Shown: piece by piece, positions 18,428 to 26,849 of the stretch
Position numbering within the stretch: position 1 is the stretch's first letter
Layout: the number at the start of each line of letters is the position of its first letter
Assembly (NCBI RefSeq): GCF_001296025.1
Contig: NZ_LJHV01000003.1
Span: 31,815 to 95,814 of the forward strand
Source: Porphyrobacter sp. AAP60
Lineage (GTDB): Bacteria > Pseudomonadota > Alphaproteobacteria > Sphingomonadales > Sphingomonadaceae
Length of the DNA stretch: 64,000 nucleotides
Direction: 5' to 3'
The notes under the pieces: model-generated
Databases searched by the model: none
What the model was told of the DNA's origin: nothing
The model's input: only the letters and a program-made list of their open reading frames with translations
Translations under genes and position numbers: made by a program

Positions 18428-19219
18428 ATGTCCGAAGTTGAGAACAAAGCCGTCGAAGTCAAGCCTGCCGTAACCAGCGCACCGGTCGCCAAGATCGATG
18501 CTGCGATGGAAAAGGTTCAGGCCGAAGCTGTCGCCAAGGCAGTTGCGGCTCCGGCTGCCAAGACAACCGCAGCGCCCAAGAAGGCCCCGGCCGCCAAGAA
18601 GGCTACCCCGGCCCGCAAGGCCGCTGCCAAGACCGTCCGCAAGACGGCAACGAAGAAAACTGCCACCAAAACCGCTCCGGTCAAAAAGCCCGCGCTGGCC
18701 AAGAAGGCTGCAAAAGCCGCCGCGCCCAAGGCGATCGGGCCCAAGACCAATCCCGTCACCAAGCTGAAGGATACCATCATGGCCACTGCCAAGAACACCG
18801 ACATCACCGCCACCGCCAAGGAGATGCTGGCCGACGTCCAGACCCGCGCCAAGACTGCTGCTGCCAAGGGCACCGTGATCGCTAGCGAAGCGACCGAGTT
18901 CACCAAGGCGAACGTCGAAGCTGTCGTGGAAAGCGGCAAGATCTTCTTCAGCGGCGCGCAGGAACTGCTCAAGGACAACGTCGAAACCGGCAAGACCGTG
19001 ATCGAAACCGTCACCGAAGATGCCAAGAAGGTTGCCGCTGTGAAGTCGCCGACCGAACTGATGCAGCTTCAGGGCGAAATCGCCCGTCGCAATTTTGATG
19101 CGATGGTGTCCTACGGCTCGAAGCGCACCGAAGCATGGGTGAAGCTCTACAACGAAGCTTTCGCTCCGATCTCGAACCGTGTCAGCGTCGCCGCCGAGAA
19201 GATCTCGAAGGCTGCGTAA
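18428..19219 (+). CDS. Phasin family protein with a histone-like Ala/Lys-rich N-terminal region
   Basis: 263 residues. Roughly residues 30-105 are an Ala/Lys/Pro-rich stretch with AAKKATPA- and KTATKKTA-like repeats, resembling histone H1 tails and the DNA-binding region of PhaF/PhaM-type granule proteins. The C-terminal half is a phasin helical domain (MATAKNTDITATAKEML, GKIFFSGAQELLKDNVETGK, ending MVSYGSKRTEAWVKLYNEAF). Phasins coat PHA granules; a basic tail can attach granules to the nucleoid and help segregate them. In PhaF the basic repeat is C-terminal, here N-terminal. The promoter region carries TGCA palindromes, and a strong terminator follows. Confidence 0.88.
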   Translation: MSEVENKAVEVKPAVTSAPVAKIDAAMEKVQAEAVAKAVAAPAAKTTAAPKKAPAAKKATPARKAAAKTVRKTATKKTATKTAPVKKPALAKKAAKAAAPKAIGPKTNPVTKLKDTIMATAKNTDITATAKEMLADVQTRAKTAAAKGTVIASEATEFTKANVEAVVESGKIFFSGAQELLKDNVETGKTVIETVTEDAKKVAAVKSPTELMQLQGEIARRNFDAMVSYGSKRTEAWVKLYNEAFAPISNRVSVAAEKISKAA

Positions 19220-19232
19220 GCGAAAAAGTTTC

Positions 19233-19331
19233 TGAACCGGGCCTCTCTCCTCTCTCCCAAACCCGGTTCACGAAAGCGCGCTGAAAAGCGCCGGGCCGGT
19301 CAGACCAGCGTCTGGCCGGCCCTTTTCTTTG
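19233..19331 (+). terminator. Tandem hairpins and intrinsic terminator after the phasin gene
   Basis: A first hairpin (19233-19270) has 9-bp arms around GAACCGGG/CCCGGTTC with a pyrimidine-rich loop. A second hairpin (19293-19322) with GGGCCGG/CCGGCCC outer arms and an inner AGAC/GTCT stem runs directly into TTTTCTTT, giving a standard rho-independent terminator. Confidence 0.85.
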
Positions 19332-19397
19332 TCCGGCATGGCGTTGGCGCGCAGCAAGCGCTTGCGATTACGCCAACGAATCCCATAATGGAGGCTC

Positions 19398-19799
19398 ATG
19401 ATCGTATCGTCCCTCCCCGCCCTGCCCGCTCTTGCCGCGCCGCTTGCCCATGGCGTGCGCGCGTCTGACGAAGATGGCGGCAAGGATGGCGACGATTCAG
19501 GCGACAGCCAGGTAGGCATTGCCACCAAGACCCGATCCAAGCCCAAAAAGCCGAGCCAGTACAAGGTGCTGATGCTGAATGATGATTACACCCCGATGGA
19601 ATTCGTGGTGCTCGTTTTGAAGCGTTTTTTCAGCATGGATCTGGAACAGGCCACCCGCGTGATGCTGCATGTTCACCAGCGCGGCGTGGGGGTGTGCGGC
19701 ATCTTCCCCTACGAAATCGCCGAAACCAAGGTGAATCAGGTGATGGATTTCGCCAAGCAGAACCAGCACCCGCTGCAATGCACGCTGGAAAAGGCGTGA
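19398..19799 (+). CDS. clpS: ATP-dependent Clp protease adaptor ClpS
   Basis: 133 residues. The C-terminal 85 residues are the ClpS fold: [19 protein letters not shown] holds the N-degron pocket and [23 protein letters not shown] the ClpA-contact face. ClpS delivers N-end-rule substrates to ClpAP. The N-terminal 45 residues are longer than usual, acidic and Gly/Asp-rich. A GGAGG sequence sits 3 nt before the ATG. clpA is not in the window. A DUF427 gene follows 10 nt downstream. Confidence 0.95.
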   Translation: MIVSSLPALPALAAPLAHGVRASDEDGGKDGDDSGDSQVGIATKTRSKPKKPSQYKVLMLNDDYTPMEFVVLVLKRFFSMDLEQATRVMLHVHQRGVGVCGIFPYEIAETKVNQVMDFAKQNQHPLQCTLEKA

Positions 19800-19809
19800 G
19801 CGGGCCGGC

Positions 19810-20319
19810 GTGACGCGCCATCCGCACCATCCCGAACCCGATCCGGTCGCGCCAGAGCAGGAAAGCGTGTGGGATTACCCCCGCCCCGCTATTGCCGAGC
19901 CCACTGGGCGCCACATCCGCATCATTCACAAGGGCATTGTGCTGGCTGACAGCCGCGCCGCGTGGCGCACGCTCGAAACCTCGCATCCGCCGACTTACTA
20001 TATCCCGCAGTCCGACATTGCGATGGCGCATCTGGCGCCCAACCCGGCCCGATCAATCTGCGAATGGAAGGGTCAGGCTGCCTATTGGGATGTCGTGGCC
20101 GGCGGTGAACGGATCGCGCAAGCAGGCTGGAGCTACCCTTCTCCCACCGCGCCTTTTGCGGGCATCGCCAACCACATCGCCTTTTACGCCGCGCCGTTCG
20201 ACCTGGCCGAAGTGGACGGCGAACAGGTTACGCCCCAGCCCGGCGGATTTTACGGCGGCTGGATCAGCCGCCACGAAGCCGGGCCGTTCAAAGGTATTCC
20301 CGGCAGCCGCTTCTGGTAA
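19810..20319 (+). CDS. DUF427 domain-containing protein
   Basis: 169 residues from a GTG at 19810, with the DUF427 beta-rich core (HIRIIHKGIVLADSRAAWRTLE, HPPTYYIPQSDI, SICEWKGQAAYWDVV, AFYAAPFDLAEVDGE). The family is widespread; its biochemical role is unknown. It starts 10 nt after clpS and is probably co-transcribed with it. There is no signal peptide, so it is likely cytoplasmic. Confidence 0.88.
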   Translation: MTRHPHHPEPDPVAPEQESVWDYPRPAIAEPTGRHIRIIHKGIVLADSRAAWRTLETSHPPTYYIPQSDIAMAHLAPNPARSICEWKGQAAYWDVVAGGERIAQAGWSYPSPTAPFAGIANHIAFYAAPFDLAEVDGEQVTPQPGGFYGGWISRHEAGPFKGIPGSRFW

Positions 20320-20431
20320 AGCCCCGGCTCGTCCGCGGGGTTGCAGGCTTTGCCGCAAGCACGGAAATTGGGGGCATGACGCGCAGGCCTTCACACGCTA
20401 GGGCGGGAAGGCAATCGACGGAAAATCCCCA

Positions 20432-21679
20432 GTGTCCACCCTGATCCCCAGCATTGACCGGTATATCCTGCGGCTAACGCTTGTGCCGATGATCGGGGTG
20501 TTTGCGCTCGCCGCCAGCCTGCTGACGCTCGACAAGATGCTGCGCCTGTTCGATTTCGTCGCGGTTGAAGGCGGGCCGGTGGGGGTTGTCTTCAAGATGC
20601 TGGGCGCGCTGATCCCGGAATATGCCAGCCTGGCGATCCCGCTCGGCCTGCTGCTGGGCGTGCTGCTGGCTTTCCGCAAACTCGCCACATCTTCGGAACT
20701 GGATACGATGCGGGCGGTGGGGCTGTCGTACAACCGGCTGCTCAGGATGCCCTACATCATCACGCTGGCGCTGCTGGCGGTGAACGTCGCGCTGGTGTTC
20801 TACATCCAGCCGATCAGCCGCTATTATTACGAACAGATGGAATATGATCTGCGATCGGGTGCGCTGGGCGCTTCGATCAAGGTCGGCGAATTCACCACGC
20901 TGGCGGATCGCATGGCCTTGCGGATCGAGGAAAGCGAGGATGACGGGCGCAAGCTGATCGGGATCTTCGCCCGTGTGTCCAACACCCGGGGGCAGGTGCT
21001 TTCGATCAGCGCGCGCGAGGGGGCGTTTCTGGCGACCCGCGACAATCCCGATACGATCATCCTGCGCCTGACCGAAGGCACGATCATTCAGGATACCGGC
21101 AGCAACACTCCGCGCGTGCTCAGCTTCAGCCGCCATGATCTGCCGATCGATCTGCCCGCGATCGAAGCTTTTCGCGCGCGCGGCGATGCGACCCGCGAAT
21201 ATATCCTGCCCGAACTGCTGCGGATCGGCTGGAACCGCGAAAGCCCCGCCACTGCCCGTGATGCCAGCCTTGCCAGTTTCAATTTCCGGCTGGTCGAGAT
21301 TGTGATGATGCTGCTGATGCCGCTGCTGGCGGTGGCGCTGGCGATCCCGCCCAAGCGGTCGACCAGCGCGCTGGGGGTGTTCGTTTCGATCGTGATGGTG
21401 GTCGCCTATCACAAGGTGAACCAGTACGGCGAGGATGTGGCGGCGCTGGGCCGGGTTGATCCGGTGCTGGCGCTGTGGGTGCCTTTCATGCTGTTCGCGG
21501 CGCTGATCCTGTGGATGTATTACCGCGTCGCCTATGTGCCGGGCGGGCAGGCGATCGGCGCACTGGAGACGATGTTCGCGCGGATTTCCAAACTCGTGGG
21601 CAAGCTGTTCAAGCGCCGCACGCCGCGCGCCCACCGCGCCGGGGCCGAACCGGCAGCACAGGCCGCTGCGGCGGAATAG
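20432..21679 (+). CDS. lptF: LPS export ABC transporter permease LptF
   Basis: 415 residues with the LptF/YjgP fold: TM segments at the N-terminus (SIDRYILRLTLVPMIGVFAL... and IPEYASLAIPLGLLLGVLLA), a periplasmic jellyroll domain in the middle, and C-terminal TM helices (VEIVMMLLMPLLAVALAIPP). With LptG and LptB it extracts LPS from the inner membrane for export. It starts with GTG at 20432. lptG follows 6 nt downstream, so the pair is an operon. The last 25 residues are a basic and Ala-rich tail. Confidence 0.92.
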   Translation: MSTLIPSIDRYILRLTLVPMIGVFALAASLLTLDKMLRLFDFVAVEGGPVGVVFKMLGALIPEYASLAIPLGLLLGVLLAFRKLATSSELDTMRAVGLSYNRLLRMPYIITLALLAVNVALVFYIQPISRYYYEQMEYDLRSGALGASIKVGEFTTLADRMALRIEESEDDGRKLIGIFARVSNTRGQVLSISAREGAFLATRDNPDTIILRLTEGTIIQDTGSNTPRVLSFSRHDLPIDLPAIEAFRARGDATREYILPELLRIGWNRESPATARDASLASFNFRLVEIVMMLLMPLLAVALAIPPKRSTSALGVFVSIVMVVAYHKVNQYGEDVAALGRVDPVLALWVPFMLFAALILWMYYRVAYVPGGQAIGALETMFARISKLVGKLFKRRTPRAHRAGAEPAAQAAAAE

Positions 21680-21685
21680 GGCAAT

Positions 21686-22795
21686 ATGCAGCTCGACTTT
21701 TTCCCTTCGCGTACACTGACGCTTTACCTCGCCAAGATGTTTGTGGTGCGCATCTTTGCGGTGCTGGTGATGCTGGTGCTGGTGCTGCTTGCGCTCGACC
21801 TGCTGTCGGCCACAGGCGATATCCTTGCCGTGCCGGGCAACGGACAGGCGGAGATCCTGCAATATGCCGGTTTGCGGATGCCGCAGCTGGTCTCGCGGTT
21901 CCTGCCCTATTCGGTGCTGCTCGCAACGCTGATCACGCTGGTGACGCTGAACCAGAACAGCGAAGTGGTGGCGATGAAGGCGGCCGGGCTTTCCGCCCAT
22001 CAGGTGCTATCGCCGCTGCTGCTGACCGCTGCTGTGGTCTCGCTGGTCAGCTTCGGCTTTAATGAACGCATCGTCACCCGCGCCAACGCAACGCTGAAGG
22101 CTTGGGATTCGGCCGGCTACGGCCCGATCCCCGAAGTCGATGCGAGCCTTGGCGGTGTGCGATCGAGTGTTTACCTGACCGATGGCGACAATATCCTGTC
22201 AGCCGCTACCCTGAGCGGCTCCGGCGAAAACATCGTCCTGTCAGGGGTCACTTGGTATGCCCGCGCGCCGGGCGGGATCATCCGCGAACAGGTGCGCAGC
22301 CCCAGAGCCACCTATGCCGCGCCGGGTTGGCAATTGGAAAGCCCGGTGCGCTTTGATGTGGCTGGTGCGATCACTGAAAACCTGCCCGTCCTGGTGGTTG
22401 GCGAGGACCTGACCCCTGACCGGATCATGCTGCAATCGATCGATGCGGATGCGCAAAGCTTCTGGGAATTGTCCGACAGCATTGATGCCTTCGAGGCCGC
22501 AGGCCGCAACACCGATGAAATGCGGGCCAAGTGGTGGCACCGCCTGTCGGGGCCGCTATCGGCGCTGCTGATGCCGTTGCTGGGTTCGATCGCCGCCTTC
22601 GGACTGGCGCGATCCGGCCAGTTGTTCGTCCGCGCGATCATCGGCATGGCGCTGGGCTTTGCCTATTTCGTGATCGATAATGCCGCCCTGGCGATGGGCA
22701 GTTTCGGCGGCTACCCGCCATTTCTGGCCGCCTGGGCGCCGTTTTTCCTGTTCCTGCTGCTGGGCGAAACGGTGCTAATCCGGACGGAAGAATGA
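21686..22795 (+). CDS. lptG: LPS export ABC transporter permease LptG
   Basis: 369 residues with the same permease architecture as LptF: TMs near residues 12-35, 65-85 and 105-125, a periplasmic beta domain, then TMs around 285-365. The N-terminal FFPSRTLTLYLAKMFVVRIF is characteristic. It pairs with LptF in the LptB2FG complex. It is coupled to the downstream GNAT gene by a 4-nt overlap. Confidence 0.92.
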   Translation: MQLDFFPSRTLTLYLAKMFVVRIFAVLVMLVLVLLALDLLSATGDILAVPGNGQAEILQYAGLRMPQLVSRFLPYSVLLATLITLVTLNQNSEVVAMKAAGLSAHQVLSPLLLTAAVVSLVSFGFNERIVTRANATLKAWDSAGYGPIPEVDASLGGVRSSVYLTDGDNILSAATLSGSGENIVLSGVTWYARAPGGIIREQVRSPRATYAAPGWQLESPVRFDVAGAITENLPVLVVGEDLTPDRIMLQSIDADAQSFWELSDSIDAFEAAGRNTDEMRAKWWHRLSGPLSALLMPLLGSIAAFGLARSGQLFVRAIIGMALGFAYFVIDNAALAMGSFGGYPPFLAAWAPFFLFLLLGETVLIRTEE

Positions 22796-23310
22796 ACGAC
22801 TGGTCTCTGAGGCTCGCCCGGCCCGATGATGCCGAAGCGATGCCGGGGATCGAGTCCGCTGCCGCCCGCATCTTTGCAGACCTGCCCGGCTATGCTCACC
22901 TTGATCTTGGCGGCACGCGCAGCGCCGATGGCTTCCGCCGCCTGATCCGCAAGGGACATTGTCTGGTCGTCTTTGTTGGCGAAGCGATGGCAGGCTATCT
23001 GGTCGCCGAACCCTTCAGCCGCGAACTGCATATCTGGCAGATGGACGTCCTGCCGCAATTCCAGCGGCGCGGGATCGGGGCTGGACTGGTGCGCGCTGCG
23101 CAGATCGATGCGCGCAACACGGGCTTCAGAGCGCTGACGCTCACGACCTTTCGCAACGTGGCGTGGAACGAGCCGTTTTACGCGCGACTGGGTTTTGACG
23201 AAGTTACCGCGCTGGATGCACATCCGCGCCTGGCAGGCGAACTGGCCCACGAAGCCAACGATGGACTGCCGCCCGAACTGCGCTGCGCGATGATCTGCTT
23301 TCTGGATTGA
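22792..23310 (+). CDS. GNAT family N-acetyltransferase
   Basis: 172 residues with the acetyl-CoA binding motif A (MDVLPQFQRRGIGAGLVRAA, i.e. Q-x-x-G-x-G) and the later FYARLGF strand. The substrate is unknown; amino or hydroxyl acceptors are possible. The ATG overlaps the lptG stop, so it belongs to the lptFG transcript, but a role in LPS export is only a guess from position. Confidence 0.85.
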   Translation: MNDWSLRLARPDDAEAMPGIESAAARIFADLPGYAHLDLGGTRSADGFRRLIRKGHCLVVFVGEAMAGYLVAEPFSRELHIWQMDVLPQFQRRGIGAGLVRAAQIDARNTGFRALTLTTFRNVAWNEPFYARLGFDEVTALDAHPRLAGELAHEANDGLPPELRCAMICFLD

Positions 23311-23322
23311 GGATGTGGGCGC

Positions 23323-24420
23323 TTAGGCCCGCGTCCCCATCGTGCTTCGCGCAATCCGTGCCACCAGCACTGTCATGCCCGGATGGTTCGCCCCTTCGTA
23401 AGTTGATCCGGTGCCCAGTTCCCGCGCCAGCCTGCGATGGGCTTCGGGCAGATCGTGATAGGGCATCGACGGCATCAGGTGATGCAGCGCGTGATAACGC
23501 AGCCCGACCGGTGCCCAAATCTCGGCGGCAATGCCCGGCGGGGGCACGTTGACGCTGTCGAGGAACTGCGCCGTCACCGTCATCGCGTCGCCCTCGTTCT
23601 CCCACAAATGTGCCACCAGCGTGCGCAACTGGTTGAGCAATGCGGTCAGCGAAAGGATCACCAGCGCCGTCAACAGCGGCTGCCAGCCGATCACAAACAC
23701 ACTACCGATCAGCGCCCACGACCAGACGAACACGCCCGCCTCCTGCCAGCGAACGCGCCCGACAAAATCGCCTTCGGGCGGCTTGCGGCGGAAATCGGGG
23801 TTGATTGAAAGCGCCGAAAAACGCTCCCACGTGAAGGTGCGCACAGCCGGGACCACCGCCCCCAGCGGCACCAACACCGCCGCGCGCACGATCAGCGCGA
23901 TCGGCGCAAGCAACGCGACCACCACGAACAGCGGCAGGCTCCATGGCTTCATCAACGCCAGCGGCAGATATTCCGGATCTTCCACCGTGCCATATTGCGT
24001 GCGCTTGTGATGAATGGTGTGCACGCCTTCGTACATGAAACTGGGCATCAGCAGCGGGATGCCGACCAACAGGTTCCAGCCCGTGCGAAAGCCGGGCAGC
24101 GCATCGCGGTGGATATGGGTGAGTTCGTGGATGAACATCAACGCGCGGTACAGCGCCAATGCGGCCACCAGCCCGGCAGCAATCTGCACGGCCGGGTTGC
24201 TGTTCAGGATCGCGATTGCAATCCCGACATAGCCAACGCCAGCCGAAAGCAGCATGTCGGGCCAGTAGATGCCCGGCTTTGCCTGCCCCAACCCCTTGGT
24301 CAGATCGCGCGCAGCGCGCAGCATCGTCTTGTCATCCTCGGCCATGAACTGGACGCGGGTCGCCTTGACGGGGCCGGTCATACCGGCATGGGCAGGATCG
24401 ATGGACTGGTGCATGGTCAT
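23323..24420 (-). CDS. Fatty acid desaturase family protein
   Basis: 365 residues, integral membrane di-iron desaturase. The three histidine boxes are visible: HELTH (HxxxH), HTIHH within GVHTIHHKRTQYGT, and HALHH near the C-terminus. Hydrophobic segments flank them. Such enzymes introduce double bonds into acyl chains or hydroxylate lipids or carotenoids using O2 and electrons from ferredoxin or cytochrome b5-like partners; regiospecificity cannot be inferred. It is convergent with the lptFG-GNAT operon and divergent from the possible ceramide synthase gene. Confidence 0.88.
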   Translation of the reverse strand: MTMHQSIDPAHAGMTGPVKATRVQFMAEDDKTMLRAARDLTKGLGQAKPGIYWPDMLLSAGVGYVGIAIAILNSNPAVQIAAGLVAALALYRALMFIHELTHIHRDALPGFRTGWNLLVGIPLLMPSFMYEGVHTIHHKRTQYGTVEDPEYLPLALMKPWSLPLFVVVALLAPIALIVRAAVLVPLGAVVPAVRTFTWERFSALSINPDFRRKPPEGDFVGRVRWQEAGVFVWSWALIGSVFVIGWQPLLTALVILSLTALLNQLRTLVAHLWENEGDAMTVTAQFLDSVNVPPPGIAAEIWAPVGLRYHALHHLMPSMPYHDLPEAHRRLARELGTGSTYEGANHPGMTVLVARIARSTMGTRA

Positions 24421-24556
24421 TTCGGCAATTTCCTGTCGGCTCCCCTACGCGAAATCGGGTGGCAAGCCAAACGCGTGTTATCGGTGACTGTGATCGATTG
24501 TCTTGCGTCGATGGCAATGGCGAGACACAGACGCCTTGATTGAAAACAAATACGGG

Positions 24557-25741
24557 ATGTGCGGCGTGACGGATGTGGCAGGGCGCGGGGCAGAGATAAG
24601 TATCGAGCCGGTGAGCGACAAGCGCGGGCGGAAGGCTTTCGTCGATCTGGGACGGGCATTCTCCGACCGATTGGAACACTTCGTCCCGCAAATCCGCTCC
24701 GAACAGATCGAACTTGTCGATCCGGCGAAAAACCCGTTCTTCGGCCATGCACGGGTGCAATTGTTCATCGCCATGCGCAGCGGCCAACCGGTGGGACGTA
24801 TATCGGCGCATATAGATGAACTGGCGCTGGCTATGCCTGCCAATCAGGGTTTTGGCCCCGGCACCGGCTTCTTCGGCTATTTCGATGCCGAAGACGAAGC
24901 TGTCGCGCGCGCGCTGCTGGCCACGGCGGAAGGGTGGTTGGCCGGGCAAGGCATGCAGCGTGTGCTTGGCCCCATCTCGCTTTCGATCTGGGAAGAACCG
25001 GGCCTGCTGATCCGCGGGCAGGATCACCCGCCGATGATGATGATGGGGCACCACCCTGCGCATTATGCCGGCTGGATCGAGGCTGCAGGCTATGCGCGCG
25101 CCAAGACGTTATACACCTATGACCTTGATATCACGAACGGATTTGGTCCGCTTGTGCAACGTCTTGTCCAGTCGGGGCTGCGCAATGAACGGATCAATGT
25201 CCGCCGGGTGGACAAAAGCCGTTGGGATCAAGAGGTCGCGACCATTCTGGCGATCCTCAACGATGCCTGGTCGGACAATTGGGGATTTGTGCCCTTCACC
25301 CCTGCCGAAGTGGCCTATGCCGGCAAGAAATTGCGACCCATCATCCACGAAGAACTCAACATGATCGCCGAGGTCGATGGGCGCCCGGTTGCCTTCATGC
25401 TGACCTGGCCCGATGCGAACAGCGCGTTGGAGAAAATCAAGGGCAAGCTGTTCCCGTTTGGCTGGATCCACATGCTGCGCTGGCTGCGCCACCCCAAGGG
25501 TGCAGGCATGCGGGTACCGCTGATGGGAGTGCTGAAAGAACTGCACAATACCCGTATGGCCGGAACGCTTGCCTTCATGATGATCGAGGCGATCCGGATC
25601 GAGGCCATCACCAAGTTCCAGTCGACCCGCGGGGAACTGGGCTGGGTGCTTGAAGACAATCAGGGCATGGTTGCGATTGCCGATACGATCCGCAGCACCG
25701 TCAACCGCGAATACGCGATCTATGAACGGGCGCTGGGTTGA
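24557..25741 (+). CDS. GNAT-fold acyltransferase-like protein, candidate bacterial ceramide synthase
   Basis: About 394 residues. The conserved core includes RKAFVDLGRAFSDRL, NPFFGHARVQLFIA, GFFGYFDAEDEAVARALL, GPISLSIWEEPGLLI and LNDAWSDNWGFVPFT, with a C-terminal GNAT-like region (EVDGRPVAFMLTWPD). This family is conserved in sphingolipid-making alphaproteobacteria; the Caulobacter ceramide synthase bCerS belongs, as I recall, to a GNAT-related family of this size. That would make the product an acyl-CoA:sphingoid base N-acyltransferase. No other sphingolipid gene is here, so the function is a hypothesis. The start is uncertain: ATG 24557 or GTG 24566; TTG 24503 is less likely. Confidence 0.6.
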   Translation: MCGVTDVAGRGAEISIEPVSDKRGRKAFVDLGRAFSDRLEHFVPQIRSEQIELVDPAKNPFFGHARVQLFIAMRSGQPVGRISAHIDELALAMPANQGFGPGTGFFGYFDAEDEAVARALLATAEGWLAGQGMQRVLGPISLSIWEEPGLLIRGQDHPPMMMMGHHPAHYAGWIEAAGYARAKTLYTYDLDITNGFGPLVQRLVQSGLRNERINVRRVDKSRWDQEVATILAILNDAWSDNWGFVPFTPAEVAYAGKKLRPIIHEELNMIAEVDGRPVAFMLTWPDANSALEKIKGKLFPFGWIHMLRWLRHPKGAGMRVPLMGVLKELHNTRMAGTLAFMMIEAIRIEAITKFQSTRGELGWVLEDNQGMVAIADTIRSTVNREYAIYERALG

Positions 25742-25782
25742 TCCCGAGCCGCCAGAGATGGTGAGGGGCCGAAAGGAACAAA

Positions 25783-25818
25783 AAAGCCCTCCATCCCACG
25801 AACAGGATGGAGGGCTTT
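25783..25818. terminator. Intrinsic terminator, bidirectional
   Basis: A perfect 14-bp inverted repeat (AAAGCCCTCCATCC / GGATGGAGGGCTTT) with an 8-nt loop; the upstream arm is preceded by A6 and the downstream arm ends in TTT. It follows the acyltransferase gene. Confidence 0.85.
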
Positions 25819-26057
25819 CGGGATCGTATCACCAGCCGCTTGGACGGGAGGGGGGTCTCGGCGGTGACATAGGGAAAATGCGCCATTCAACCAGCGGTTC
25901 CCGCAAGCCACAAAATTTTTTGTATCCTGCGAAAAAATTGGCATTCCTTCGCAGGAACAAGCACTTGCCGGATCAGCGCGACGGCGGGTGAGGGAACCGC
26001 TATATCCCGTATCGATTACCTTTCGTATCTTCACGCGAACCATCAGCGGAGTAAACC
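25819..26057. promoter_or_regulatory. Upstream region of phyR with inverted repeat and candidate EcfG-type promoter
   Basis: Contains an 8-bp inverted repeat CCTGCGAA (25926) / TTCGCAGG (25948) with a 14-nt AT-rich spacer. It also has a GGAAC (25993-25997) followed after 16 nt by GATT, one mismatch from the GGTT/CGTT -10 of sigma-EcfG promoters. No ORF is convincing in the region. Confidence 0.4.
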
Positions 26058-26849
26058 ATGTCTCTCGGAAGTCAGATCGCGGGCCACCTGCCCTTCTTGC
26101 GCCGCTATGCCCGCGCGCTGACAGGATCGCAGGCAAGCGGCGATGCCTATGTGCGCGAGATGCTTGAAGCAGTGCTGGCAGACGATAGCCTCAAAGCTGA
26201 AATGGCAGGCGGGCGAGTTCCGCTGTACCGCGCCTTCAGCAAGGTGTGGTCGAGCGCTTCGGGGCCAGCCGCCACCGGCGAAACCGATAGCGAGCACGAG
26301 GCCGGTGCACAGGCGCGGCTTGGCGCCATCACACCGCCCGCCCGTCAGGCATTGCTGCTGACCACGCTGGAAGATTTCTCGGTCGAGGAAGCCGCGACGA
26401 TCCTCGATCGCTCGCCGGAAGAAATCAACGCAATGGTCGCCGCGGCGATTGCCGATGTCGACCGCGAACAGACCACATCAGTCCTGATCATCGAGGACGA
26501 ACCGCTGATCGCGATGCAGCTGGAAGACCTGGTTACGGGCCTTGGCCACACAGTCAGTGGGACCGCAGCAACCCGCACGCAGGCCAATGCAGCCGTGGCC
26601 GAGGCAACTCCGGGTCTGGTGCTGGCCGATATCCAGTTGGCTGATGGATCATCGGGGCTGGATGCGGTGGAGGACATCCTTGGCATCGCGTCGATGCCGG
26701 TGATCTTCATCACCGCCTATCCCGAACGTCTGCTGACCGGCGACCGCCCGGAACCGACCTATCTGGTCACCAAACCATTTCAGGAAGCCACCGTGCGCGC
26801 CGCAATCAGTCAGGCGCTGTTCTTCGGATCAACCCGTCCGCTGGGCTAA
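26058..26849 (+). CDS. phyR: General stress response regulator PhyR
   Basis: 263 residues. The N-terminal ~135 residues are an ECF sigma-like domain that mimics EcfG (FLRRYARALTGSQASGDAYV ... TTLEDFSVEEAATIL). The C-terminal ~120 residues form a receiver with the acidic pair in IIEDEP, the phospho-Asp in VLADIQL, and the Lys in VTKPF. Phosphorylated PhyR binds the anti-sigma factor NepR and frees EcfG. All partners are encoded immediately downstream (phyK-like kinase, nepR, ecfG). The 3' end overlaps the convergent kinase gene by 21 nt. Confidence 0.95.
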   Translation: MSLGSQIAGHLPFLRRYARALTGSQASGDAYVREMLEAVLADDSLKAEMAGGRVPLYRAFSKVWSSASGPAATGETDSEHEAGAQARLGAITPPARQALLLTTLEDFSVEEAATILDRSPEEINAMVAAAIADVDREQTTSVLIIEDEPLIAMQLEDLVTGLGHTVSGTAATRTQANAAVAEATPGLVLADIQLADGSSGLDAVEDILGIASMPVIFITAYPERLLTGDRPEPTYLVTKPFQEATVRAAISQALFFGSTRPLG

